Both the position numbers and the translations under genes were made by a program. A stretch of DNA of 61,320 nt from SZUA-287 sp036397975 (GTDB lineage Bacteria; Bacteroidota; Ignavibacteria; UBA10030; UBA6906): NCBI GenBank assembly GCA_036397975.1, contig DASWHW010000137.1, positions 1 through 61,320 on the forward strand. The letters are read 5' to 3'. Each line of letters begins with the position of its first letter. Within the stretch, counting starts at the first letter, position 1. Under the pieces are notes generated by a model that was not told where the DNA came from, made no database searches, and saw nothing but the letters and a program-made list of their open reading frames with translations. Shown here one piece after another: positions 45,401 through 52,920 of this stretch.

Positions 45401-45879
45401 TTGGTTCCTCCTTGTGTTTGTGTATTCAATGAATTTCGCAACCATGACAATTCATCGATCAGTTCTTTCAAGTCAAGAGTCGAGAATTCATTTCTCAGAA
45501 ACTGGAGACGTTCAGCATCATCACAATCACCGGGGCAACGAGCAAGTCGTGTAGCTAGGACTTCCGCGAAATGTTTCTTTAAGTGCTCATCAAGAACGCC
45601 GTATATTGCCTGATGGAGCGCACTTTCAGCGGCTCTCAACTGGGTGTAGACTTCCTTGACGGGGCGTTCTTCAACAATCATCTTTTCAATTCCAGCCAAC
45701 TGCCCTGTAATATGGTGAAGGCGCTTCAGTATTTCCTTCTTTCCTAACAGTGTATCGATCACGGGGGAATCTTTGCGACTATTTCGTTGATTTTCTATCA
45801 ATGTACCAAGGTCGTGGGGGTGTTTGTCAAGAGGTTTTTCTGGAGTGTTTTTCAAATCAGTACCGACGATTGAATTCAC
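45397..45879 (-). CDS. CsoR/FrmR-family metal-sensitive regulator
   Basis: 160 residues. The core (about 48-110, KKEILKRLHHITGQLAGIEKMI onward to VLDEHLKKHFAE, quoted in parts) is the all-helical CsoR/RcnR/FrmR fold. The Cu-sensing Cys of the first loop is absent (ERPVKEV at 72-78). The later ligand positions are His 99 and His 103, and an extra CPGDC (115-119) plus a ~40-residue tail follow. It therefore likely senses something other than Cu(I) in the CsoR way. GTG start at 45879, one base after the preceding stop codon. It may control this operon together with the ArsR protein. Confidence 0.8.
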   Translation of the reverse strand: MNSIVGTDLKNTPEKPLDKHPHDLGTLIENQRNSRKDSPVIDTLLGKKEILKRLHHITGQLAGIEKMIVEERPVKEVYTQLRAAESALHQAIYGVLDEHLKKHFAEVLATRLARCPGDCDDAERLQFLRNEFSTLDLKELIDELSWLRNSLNTQTQGGTK

Positions 45880-45880
45880 G

Positions 45881-46378
45881 TCACGTGCTTTCCTTCATGT
45901 GTCTGCTCACGACTTTGTAGACATCTCCCAGGCAGCAATCGCCCTTTGGGTTTTTGATATCGCAGAGACAGTTTCCCTCCCTGATTTCCTTTGCAATTTG
46001 CTCGGACGCAGTCGAGTTTCCGGTGTGTTCGATCTCGTCCCAGATTCTCTTGCGTGACCAATCAAAACAATAACACACATTGACATCTTCACCGGAATCT
46101 TTTGCGAGCACTGTGACTGACACATCGTGAATAGTGAAGACGTGTCCGTCGTTAGCGAAGTAGACAACGGGGCATTCGGGATCTGCGCAGTAATAGTAGG
46201 GAGATTTGTGAATTTCCTTCACCTTTGCAGGGTGCAGCAAGTTGATGAGTGTCTGATCTCCAACCCTTCTGAACAATGCGTGCGAAACAGGACATTCCGC
46301 CCGTGTTGACGCGCCCGGGAGTTTGCAGGATTCCTGTTGATTGTTGTTGTTTTTGGGTGGTGGGCAGCAGATACTCAT
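45881..46378 (-). CDS. CopZ N-terminal-like (2Fe-2S)/Zn-binding protein
   Basis: 165 residues with a Cys-rich start (SICCPPP), a zinc-type pair (YYCADPECPVVYF) and a BFD-like [2Fe-2S] set (NVCYCFDWSRK, NCLCDIKNPKGDCC). This is the layout of the N-terminal domain of Archaeoglobus CopZ, which binds Zn and a 2Fe-2S cluster and can reduce Cu(II). It lacks the C-terminal HMA domain of full CopZ; an HMA domain is instead on the upstream neighbour. Start overlaps the upstream stop (ATGA). Likely a redox or metal-handling partner of the transporter. Confidence 0.82.
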   Translation of the reverse strand: MSICCPPPKNNNNQQESCKLPGASTRAECPVSHALFRRVGDQTLINLLHPAKVKEIHKSPYYYCADPECPVVYFANDGHVFTIHDVSVTVLAKDSGEDVNVCYCFDWSRKRIWDEIEHTGNSTASEQIAKEIREGNCLCDIKNPKGDCCLGDVYKVVSRHMKEST

Positions 46379-46965
46379 TGTTTTCTTCCGCGTTGCCGCA
46401 GAGTGGCGTCAAAACCGTTCTCATGTATGAGGTCGAGGAATGCGCGTGGCTGCACGAGGAGAGAATCATATTCGATGACCGCCTGTTCCTTCTCAAACGC
46501 AACCGTTGCTTTATGGACACCATTGAGGCGGGTGAGTGATCCTTCAAGGCCTTTTGCACATCCATCGCAATTCATTCCTTCTATTGCAACTGTGGTGATC
46601 GTTTCCCCTTGGACAGCTGCGCTTACTGGTGCGGTAGGAGCAAAACCCAGGTAAGGGAAGCCGAGCACAAAGACTGCAATCAATGTTGCTCCCCAGACGC
46701 TGATCTTGTTCCATTTGCCCGCGCTCTGAACTTTGCAAGTTCCGTCTTCGCACTGAACCTCCCGTTTTCTGTATGTCATATAAAAGGCAGTACCGAGAAG
46801 AAGGGCAGTCACCTCAATGAGGTATGGTCTGAATGATTCGAATGCCGTAAAAGCACCGATGCTACCAACGCCAAGCAGCGCCACTGCGACAGGGCCGATG
46901 CAGCAAAGTGAAGCGAGGATAGCGGCAAGTATGCTACCCCCGGCGGAGAATGATGTTTTTTCCAT
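46375..46965 (-). CDS. MerT-MerP fusion mercuric/metal transport protein
   Basis: 196 residues. MerT-like membrane part with vicinal Cys 21-22 in the first helix (LASLCCIGPVAVA), a second Cys pair 72/77 on the loop (CEDGTC) and a third helix (VWGATLIAVFVLGFPYLGF). A C-terminal HMA/MerP-like domain has the GMNCDGC metal motif (Cys 133, 136). Known MerT/MerP proteins deliver Hg(II) to the cytoplasm for reduction by MerA; no merA is in this window, so the metal remains open (mercury most likely by family). Two bases separate it from the ArsR gene. Confidence 0.88.
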   Translation of the reverse strand: MEKTSFSAGGSILAAILASLCCIGPVAVALLGVGSIGAFTAFESFRPYLIEVTALLLGTAFYMTYRKREVQCEDGTCKVQSAGKWNKISVWGATLIAVFVLGFPYLGFAPTAPVSAAVQGETITTVAIEGMNCDGCAKGLEGSLTRLNGVHKATVAFEKEQAVIEYDSLLVQPRAFLDLIHENGFDATLRQRGRKQ

Positions 46966-46967
46966 AG

Positions 46968-47372
46968 TTAGCTCCTTTGATTGATTGCGAATGCATGCTG
47001 TGCTTTTGTCTCATCCATCCTGAACATGTCTTCGATGTTTGATGTAAAGATGTTAGAAACGAGCGAATAGTAAATGGTCTGTCCTTTCCGACGTGATTTA
47101 ACGATATTCTGGTCTTTGAGCTTTCGCAGATGTTGCGAGGCAGCAGAATCAGTGAGGGCAAGAACTTCTGCCAGATCGCACACGCACATCTCCTTGTGTG
47201 CATGCAGGAGGTAGAGGATTTTCAACCGCTGTAGATTGCCAGCAGTGCCCAGCAAGTTAGCGAGCGTCTCCAGGCCTCTTTGTGCTTCAACGTTGCGTTT
47301 GATCAGCGCAAACTCTGCATGCGAAAATGTCGGACCGATGCACACCTTGCCTTCGATAGAAATTCTTCTCAT
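46968..47372 (-). CDS. ArsR/SmtB-family metal-responsive repressor
   Basis: 134 residues. Winged helix-turn-helix with the recognition helix around LALTDSAASQHLRKLKDQ and the alpha-3 metal motif EMCVCDLAEVL (Cys 63 and 65), as in ArsR, CadC and ArsR-type Hg repressors. Cys 11 in the N-terminal extension may be a third ligand, as in CadC-like sensors. First gene of the metal operon; AAGGAGAT (47377-47384) precedes the start. Very likely autorepresses the operon through the palindrome at 47403-47417. Confidence 0.93.
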   Translation of the reverse strand: MRRISIEGKVCIGPTFSHAEFALIKRNVEAQRGLETLANLLGTAGNLQRLKILYLLHAHKEMCVCDLAEVLALTDSAASQHLRKLKDQNIVKSRRKGQTIYYSLVSNIFTSNIEDMFRMDETKAQHAFAINQRS

Positions 47373-47402
47373 ACCTATCTCCTTATTTTAGTATATGCTT
47401 AA

Positions 47403-47417
47403 ATACTGTAACAGTAT
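47403..47417 (-). promoter_or_regulatory. Palindromic operator of the metal operon
   Basis: ATACTGT-A-ACAGTAT: perfect 7-bp arms around one base. It overlaps the -10 box of the operon promoter, the classical position for a repressor site; the ArsR-family product of the first gene is the obvious ligand. Confidence 0.75.
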
Positions 47418-47441
47418 AGTTATTGCAAAGTTCCCTGTCAA
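47413..47441 (-). promoter_or_regulatory. Sigma70 promoter of the metal operon
   Basis: On the minus strand TTGACA (47441-47436), 17 bases, TATACT (47418-47413). Full -35 consensus, one mismatch in the -10 box, optimal spacing, about 40 bases before the arsR start. This ordinary sigma70 promoter argues against a Bacteroidia-type primary sigma factor. Confidence 0.85.
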
Positions 47442-47519
47442 CACTTTTTTTTGCATGCAGTGAGAGATTATTCTTATGCGCAAAAAATCTCGTTATTGAA
47501 CTTCCCTCCCCAAATCCCT

Positions 47520-48950
47520 ATGTTGACTGCCGCTATGAACTCTTCCGTTAGCGTTGCCCACTTCCTTATTGATATAATCCCGGACATGTGCTTTGTCTTG
47601 TCGGAGAAGGGGGATGTGCTGTCCTATAATAAGAAGGCCCAGGAACTGCTCTGCCTTCCCTCTGATATACCTCAGGATTTGAGCTTCCACTCCCTGCTTG
47701 CAGAGGATTCTCCCCGGCCTGTCAATGCGATGCTCCTGTCCGAACAAACGGCTTCTGAGGGGGCGGAGGTGCAATTCCGCTCATCTGATGGCAGGGTGAT
47801 CTTCAGCCATCTCAGCATGCGAAAGATTGCTGGTCCCGACCGTGAGTACCTGTACATAGTTGCGCAGGATATTTCCGAGGTGAAGAAAAAAGAACTTGAT
47901 CTTCTTCGCTTCTCCAATGTCGTCCACTATACTGTCAACCCAATTCAGATTACCGATGCGAAGGGACGCATGATTTACGTTAACCCGGCATTTGAACGAA
48001 CATCGGGGTATACCCGTGATGAATTGCTGGGTGTGAATCCCAACAAGATCTCCAGCGGGAAGCATGGGAAAGAGTTCTGGCAAGACGTTTGGAAGAAAAT
48101 AGGGAAGGGGGAGGTCTGGACAGGGGAAATCGAAAACAGGAGCAAAAACGGCGAGCCGATGTACACACACCTGTTGATTTCTCCGATCATTGACAACGAT
48201 GGGAAAGTTGTCGGCTATCTCGGAAGCCATCGCGATATCAGCGAGCAGAAGGAATTAGAACGGCAACTGATGCATTCCCAGAAAATGGAGAGTCTCGGAA
48301 CGCTTTCGGCAGGTATCGCGCACGAAGTGGGGAATCCACTTGCCTCCATTTCCTCGATCGTGCAGGTGATTACCCGAACAACGTCTGACGATTTTACGAA
48401 AGAGAAACTCAAGCTGGTTGACTCTCAGGTCCGCCGGATCACAAAAATCATTCGCGATCTGGTAGACTTCTCGCGCCCTTCCAATTATCATGTACAGATG
48501 ACCGACATTGTGAAGGTCGTGTCGGAATCAATTGACATTGTTAAAATCACGAAGAAGGCAAAGGATATAACGTTCAAATCAACTCTTCCCCAAGATATTC
48601 CCCATATTTCACTTGTTCCGGATCAGCTTTCACAGGTATTCATCAATATCCTGTTGAATGCGGTTGATGCGATGCAGGGGAAGAAAGGAACGATCATTTC
48701 CACGGTTTCCATGGCCGGGGAGCAAGTAAGAATCGAAATGCGTGACACTGGAACGGGCATTCCCGAAGAAAATCTCGAAAAAATTTTTGAACCTTTCTTT
48801 ACGACAAAAAAGGTTGGCGAAGGAACGGGGATGGGACTATGGGTAAGCTATGGAATTGTAAAGAGCTTTCGCGGAGATATTATTGTGCACAGTTCACCGG
48901 GGAAGGGAACCACGTTTATCGTGACTCTTCCCATACACACAAGGGAATAG
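47520..48950 (+). CDS. PAS-PAS histidine kinase, NtrB/AtoS-like
   Basis: About 476 residues, no membrane segment. Two PAS domains (about 15-125 and 135-250; the second with NPIQITDAKGRMIYVNPAFE), HisKA with AGIAHEVGNPLASI and HATPase with NILLNAVDAM, DTGTGIPEEN, EGTGMGLWVSYGI. Cytoplasmic sensor; its partner is the sigma54 activator 3 bases downstream. The start is uncertain: ATG 47520 and ATG 47535 are both in frame and neither has a good ribosome binding site; a TTG at 47451 would reach into the metal-operon promoter. Divergent from the metal operon. Confidence 0.9.
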   Translation: MLTAAMNSSVSVAHFLIDIIPDMCFVLSEKGDVLSYNKKAQELLCLPSDIPQDLSFHSLLAEDSPRPVNAMLLSEQTASEGAEVQFRSSDGRVIFSHLSMRKIAGPDREYLYIVAQDISEVKKKELDLLRFSNVVHYTVNPIQITDAKGRMIYVNPAFERTSGYTRDELLGVNPNKISSGKHGKEFWQDVWKKIGKGEVWTGEIENRSKNGEPMYTHLLISPIIDNDGKVVGYLGSHRDISEQKELERQLMHSQKMESLGTLSAGIAHEVGNPLASISSIVQVITRTTSDDFTKEKLKLVDSQVRRITKIIRDLVDFSRPSNYHVQMTDIVKVVSESIDIVKITKKAKDITFKSTLPQDIPHISLVPDQLSQVFINILLNAVDAMQGKKGTIISTVSMAGEQVRIEMRDTGTGIPEENLEKIFEPFFTTKKVGEGTGMGLWVSYGIVKSFRGDIIVHSSPGKGTTFIVTLPIHTRE

Positions 48951-48953
48951 GGT

Positions 48954-50318
48954 ATGGCTGATTCAATTCTCGTTGTTGATGACGAAGAAATCATCAGAGA
49001 GTCTCTCACCTTTATTCTGAAGAAAGAGGGATTTCATGTGCAAGAGGCGGAGAACGGAAAAGTTGCTCTCAATCTTCTGAAGAAGGAGCAATTTGATATT
49101 ATCCTGACAGATCTCGAAATGCCGGAAATGAAGGGGATTGAGCTTCTCGAGAACGCCACACAACTTTGTCCGGAAACAATGGTGGTGATTATCACCGCAT
49201 ATGGATCGGTGGAGACTGCCGTCGCGGCATTACGCAAAGGCGCAATCGACTACATCTTGAAACCAGTTGAATTTGATGAGTTGCTCGTGAAAGTCCGTCG
49301 CCTGATGAAGCAGCGACAACTCACTGTAGAGAACAAGCTCCTTCGTACCGAAGTCCAGCGGCATTTTGACTTCACGAACATCGTGGGAAAGAGTCCCGCG
49401 ATGCAGGAAGTGTTCGATACTATCAAGAAGGTTGCGGCAACCGATGGAACCGTGCTGATAACCGGAAAGAGCGGAACAGGGAAAGAGTTGGTTGGACGAG
49501 CGATTCATCACAACAGCAAGAGGGCAGATCAGGCCTTCCTGGCCGTGAACTGCGGAGCGATTCCCGAGAACCTTTTTGAAAGTGAACTGTTCGGACATAA
49601 GCGGGGATCGTTCACCGGGGCAACGTCCGATCGCGTTGGATATTTCAAATCGGCGGACAGGGGTACGTTGTTTCTTGATGAGGTGAGTGAGATTCCTCTG
49701 AACTTGCAGGTGAAACTGCTGCGTGCCATTGAGCTCAAAGAGGTAACCCCAGTAGGTACCTCCATGACAATTCCGGTGGATGTCCGGATCATCGCGACGA
49801 CGAACCGCAATCTCCCCAAAGAGATTGAAGAGGGGCGATACCGCGAAGATCTGTATTATCGCCTGAACGTGGTTGATATTTCCCTTCCTCCTCTTTCCGA
49901 TCGACCCGACGATATTCCCCTTCTCGTTCAACATTTCGTCGCGAAGTACGCCGTGGAAATGTCGAAGAAGGTGGAAGGTGTCGATAATGAAGTCATGAAA
50001 GCCCTGACATCGCATCAGTGGAAGGGAGAAGTGCGCGAGCTTGAAAATGCGATTGAAAGAGGTGTTATCTTTGCGGACGGGAATCTCATTACCAAGAAGG
50101 ATCTTCCTCCGGTGTTTGATCATTACGATGGGTCTTCAATTTCCTTCAGTCCAAATCGGACTCTCAAAGAGGCCGCAGCGGATTTCGAACGTCAATACAT
50201 TGGGCGTGTTCTTCAGTTGCACCAATACAACAAAGAGAAGGCGGCGGATGTGCTGCAAATAAGCCTCTCGTCGCTTTACCGCAAGCTTGAGGAGTTGGGT
50301 ATCCCTTTGCAGGGTTAG
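48954..50318 (+). CDS. NtrC-family sigma54-dependent response regulator
   Basis: 454 residues. Receiver with phospho-Asp 53 (IILTDLEMPEMKG), AAA+ domain with Walker A GKSGTGKE, the sigma54-contact loop GSFTGA at 218-223 (Ser for the usual Ala) and arginine-finger region TTNRNLPKEI, and a Fis-type HTH (AADVLQISLSSLYRKLEELG). Activates sigma54 promoters when phosphorylated, most likely by the kinase encoded just upstream. Two sigma54-like elements lie downstream in this window (50422 and 55232), making the cytochrome and hydrogenase genes its probable targets. Confidence 0.96.
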   Translation: MADSILVVDDEEIIRESLTFILKKEGFHVQEAENGKVALNLLKKEQFDIILTDLEMPEMKGIELLENATQLCPETMVVIITAYGSVETAVAALRKGAIDYILKPVEFDELLVKVRRLMKQRQLTVENKLLRTEVQRHFDFTNIVGKSPAMQEVFDTIKKVAATDGTVLITGKSGTGKELVGRAIHHNSKRADQAFLAVNCGAIPENLFESELFGHKRGSFTGATSDRVGYFKSADRGTLFLDEVSEIPLNLQVKLLRAIELKEVTPVGTSMTIPVDVRIIATTNRNLPKEIEEGRYREDLYYRLNVVDISLPPLSDRPDDIPLLVQHFVAKYAVEMSKKVEGVDNEVMKALTSHQWKGEVRELENAIERGVIFADGNLITKKDLPPVFDHYDGSSISFSPNRTLKEAAADFERQYIGRVLQLHQYNKEKAADVLQISLSSLYRKLEELGIPLQG

Positions 50319-50421
50319 GAATAACCCTATTTCGATTTTCAGAAATCGGAATCTCAAATTCACCATTCATTCGAAATCGTCATTTTCTGACATGTTTCTC
50401 TGGTTTTCTATCCACGGTTCG

Positions 50422-50436
50422 TGGCATGTCTCTTGA
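50422..50436 (+). promoter_or_regulatory. Probable sigma54 promoter of the barrel-cytochrome operon
   Basis: TGGCAT-N5-TTGA: correct -24/-12 spacing, but the -12 GC dinucleotide is GA. The sequence upstream resembles that of the better site at 55232: ATTT(T)CTG followed within about 15 bases by GTTTTCT, ending 11-12 bases before TGGCA. Lies 47 bases before the barrel gene and about 100 bases after the sigma54 activator gene. Confidence 0.55.
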
Positions 50437-50483
50437 CACTGAGGTGGTATCCCTTGCTATGTCAGTTTTTTAGGCTTTCTTCT

Positions 50484-51824
50484 ATGACTCGGATCAGCCG
50501 CTTACAAGAAATCACATCCCAGCGCATTTGCAGAGCCGGGGTTTTCAACAGAGTTTCTCCCTTCGTGATACTCATGCCGTTGCTGGTCGCGTCTGCGTCG
50601 GCCCAATTGATCAATGGGCGATTGACCACTTCCATGTATTCATGGGAGAAATTTGACTCGGTTGGCGTTTCGACAACCTTCACGCGGGGATTTCAGGTTG
50701 TACAACTTGACATATCGCAAGGTAACTTCTCTCTTTTCAGTCATCTCCAGGGGGCGGCGACGTTCATTGATGCGTCCACGACAGCAGATTTTCGGACGCA
50801 GTATCTCTATGGACGCTTGACCAATATCGGCGAGTTGCTTGATTTTTCGATCGGACGAATGCCATATTTTCATGGAGTCGGTAACGGCACACTCGACGGA
50901 GTGAAAACTGCGTTTCGTTTTGGGGAAGATCGGGCTTCATTTGTTGCGTACGGCGGTGTTCCGCCCCCGGGTGACTACACATTGAAAGGTTGGGGTTCTC
51001 TTTCCTCCAACTACGTGGTTGGTGGACAGTTCCTTGTCACGCCGATGGAGCACCTTAGTACCGGCATAAGTTATGTGAACAAGGCGCGCGAACGAACTCC
51101 CTACTGGACTATTCGCGCTGATTCACTTTTCAACCCGGCACCCATCTACATTGATCCTGAATTGCGGCGCGAGCAGTACGTCGGCATTGATGCGCGGTAT
51201 CTTGTTTCCTCACTCCAACTTTATGGACGGTATGACTTCGATCTGCTCGGAGAGCAATCCCAACGAGCCGATCTTCGCGCGTTGTATAGTTTCTCTGATG
51301 ACCTCATGGTGAATGCAACATACCAGTTTCGATCACCTCGTATTCCCTGGAATTCGTTCTTCTCTCGATTCAACCTCTCCAATACTCATGAAGTGGAGGC
51401 AGGAGTTGACTTTGTTGCGTTACAAAAGGTCCGCACATTTGTCCGGGGTGCCTTTGTTCAGTACGATGGTGATCAGAGCTTTCGCTATACTGTCGGCGGG
51501 TATTGGACCTATGCAAGCATTTCGTACCGCGGCTCAACTGGTCAGGCCGGCGAGTTGAATTCGATCTCACTCGCGTTTGCATATCCGCTTCTTGAACGGG
51601 CGCTTATTCCGAACGCAAACGTCGTTTGGAATTCCTATGCGTTGAATGCAAGCGCTCCCAGAGAAGAGACATTCAGCGGTGCACTGGGAGTAACAGTCCG
51701 CCCAGTAAAGCAGCTTGCTGTTGACGTTCAAGGGCAGTGGCTTACAAATTCGATCTACAAAAACGATCTCCGGATCTTCGCAAAAATCAATTTCTGGTTT
51801 TCTGAAATGCTTAACCTTCTGTAG
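50484..51824 (+). CDS. Outer-membrane beta-barrel (porin-like), partner of multihaem cytochromes
   Basis: 446 residues. Start ATG 50484 gives a signal peptide with a long basic n-region and core SPFVILMPLLVASASAQ. The mature protein is a run of amphipathic beta strands (GFQVVQLDISQGNFSLFSHL, LLDFSIGRMPYFHGVGN, VGIDARYLVSSLQLYGRYDF, NVVWNSYALNA) ending with KINFWFSEM near the C-terminus, enough for a 16-22 strand barrel. No haem motif. With three multihaem cytochrome genes directly downstream it resembles the porin of Geobacter-type porin-cytochrome conduits. No family member is recognised with certainty. Confidence 0.7.
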   Translation: MTRISRLQEITSQRICRAGVFNRVSPFVILMPLLVASASAQLINGRLTTSMYSWEKFDSVGVSTTFTRGFQVVQLDISQGNFSLFSHLQGAATFIDASTTADFRTQYLYGRLTNIGELLDFSIGRMPYFHGVGNGTLDGVKTAFRFGEDRASFVAYGGVPPPGDYTLKGWGSLSSNYVVGGQFLVTPMEHLSTGISYVNKARERTPYWTIRADSLFNPAPIYIDPELRREQYVGIDARYLVSSLQLYGRYDFDLLGEQSQRADLRALYSFSDDLMVNATYQFRSPRIPWNSFFSRFNLSNTHEVEAGVDFVALQKVRTFVRGAFVQYDGDQSFRYTVGGYWTYASISYRGSTGQAGELNSISLAFAYPLLERALIPNANVVWNSYALNASAPREETFSGALGVTVRPVKQLAVDVQGQWLTNSIYKNDLRIFAKINFWFSEMLNLL

Positions 51825-51832
51825 AGATCACG

Positions 51833-52879
51833 ATGACGCGCGTCTACACATATTTGGTTGCAGTCCTTGTACTCTTTCTGTCGATGGTTGCCTCACAGCG
51901 GAAGGTTGATGGTATGCCGGTGATGTCTGCGGAGGGCGACAGCGGATCCGGGATCAAATTCTCTCATAAGTTTCATATTGAGAACGAGGCAGGTGACTGT
52001 GCGTTGTGCCATGAGAACGCACCCGGTAGCAAGTTTTCTTCAGATAATCTCCTCCCCGCGAAAGCCTCATGCGCATCCTGCCATGATGTTGAGGATGAAA
52101 CGTTGTGTGTGCAATGCCACGAAAGCGAACGGAGCTACGTTCCGTTCATGGCCCCAGAGCGGCAGGTCATTTTTTCGCATGATTCTCACATTGCGCAAGG
52201 AATGGAATGTGCTGCCTGCCATCGGGGGATTGCAGAAGACAATCCAAAGACCTCGATGCCGGATATGGCAACATGCAACACCTGTCACAACGACCGCCAG
52301 TTGACTAACATCTGCGAATCGTGCCACACAGATTTTGCTTCTTTGCTCCCCAGCGATCACAAAGGCGGCGGTTTCGAACGGAATCATCGTTTCAGCTCAC
52401 GCGTAGGAGAACTGAATGCATCCTGCCAGACATGCCACAAGGAAACATTCTGCCAGGATTGTCACACGGATGGCGGACTAAAGTCATTTGGAAAGTCTGA
52501 TCGAAGTACCGATCCGCGACCAAAACTCTCCACCACTGACCGACCAGATCGTTTGGTTCTTCAATCCGTGCACGAGCTGAACTACCGCTTTACACATGGA
52601 GTCGACGCGAAGAGTAAGGCCATGGACTGTAATTCATGTCATGAGACGCAGTCCTTCTGTGTCCAATGCCACGAGGCAGGCGGAAATGTTACGCAGGGCC
52701 TATTCAGGCCGTCTTCCCATGATCAGCCAGGATTTACTACACTTGGCCGGGGTACTGGAGGTGGTCTCCATGCGATCGATGCGCGCAGGGATATGGAGTC
52801 ATGCATGAGTTGTCACGACGTGGAAGGTCGTGATCCAAGTTGCTTTACATGCCACTCAGAAGGTGGCTTAATTCGATGA
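51833..52879 (+). CDS. Dodecahaem c-type cytochrome
   Basis: 348 residues with an N-terminal signal/anchor (YLVAVLVLFLSMVAS) and twelve CxxCH motifs, in order CALCH, CASCH, CVQCH, CAACH, CNTCH, CESCH, CQTCH, CQDCH, CNSCH, CVQCH, CMSCH, CFTCH. Several free His (FSHKFH, FSHDSH, RNHRF, FTHG) can serve as distal ligands, giving bis-His haems. One haem per ~29 residues, similar to haem-dense electron conduits. Nine bases after the barrel gene; it probably sits at or inside the barrel and carries electrons between periplasm and the outside. Confidence 0.93.
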   Translation: MTRVYTYLVAVLVLFLSMVASQRKVDGMPVMSAEGDSGSGIKFSHKFHIENEAGDCALCHENAPGSKFSSDNLLPAKASCASCHDVEDETLCVQCHESERSYVPFMAPERQVIFSHDSHIAQGMECAACHRGIAEDNPKTSMPDMATCNTCHNDRQLTNICESCHTDFASLLPSDHKGGGFERNHRFSSRVGELNASCQTCHKETFCQDCHTDGGLKSFGKSDRSTDPRPKLSTTDRPDRLVLQSVHELNYRFTHGVDAKSKAMDCNSCHETQSFCVQCHEAGGNVTQGLFRPSSHDQPGFTTLGRGTGGGLHAIDARRDMESCMSCHDVEGRDPSCFTCHSEGGLIR

Positions 52880-52920
52880 ACCATAAAACAAAGTCCTTAT
52901 CTTAGAGGAGGGCGCAAACA

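Noticed and set aside
45881..46565. Open frames on the strand opposite the metal operon
   Set aside because: They are antisense to the Cys-rich CopZ-like and MerT-P genes, which have clear motifs and ATGA coupling.
50450..50463. TGGTAT...TTGCT as an alternative sigma54 site before the barrel gene
   Set aside because: The GG-to-GC distance is two bases too short for a -24/-12 promoter.
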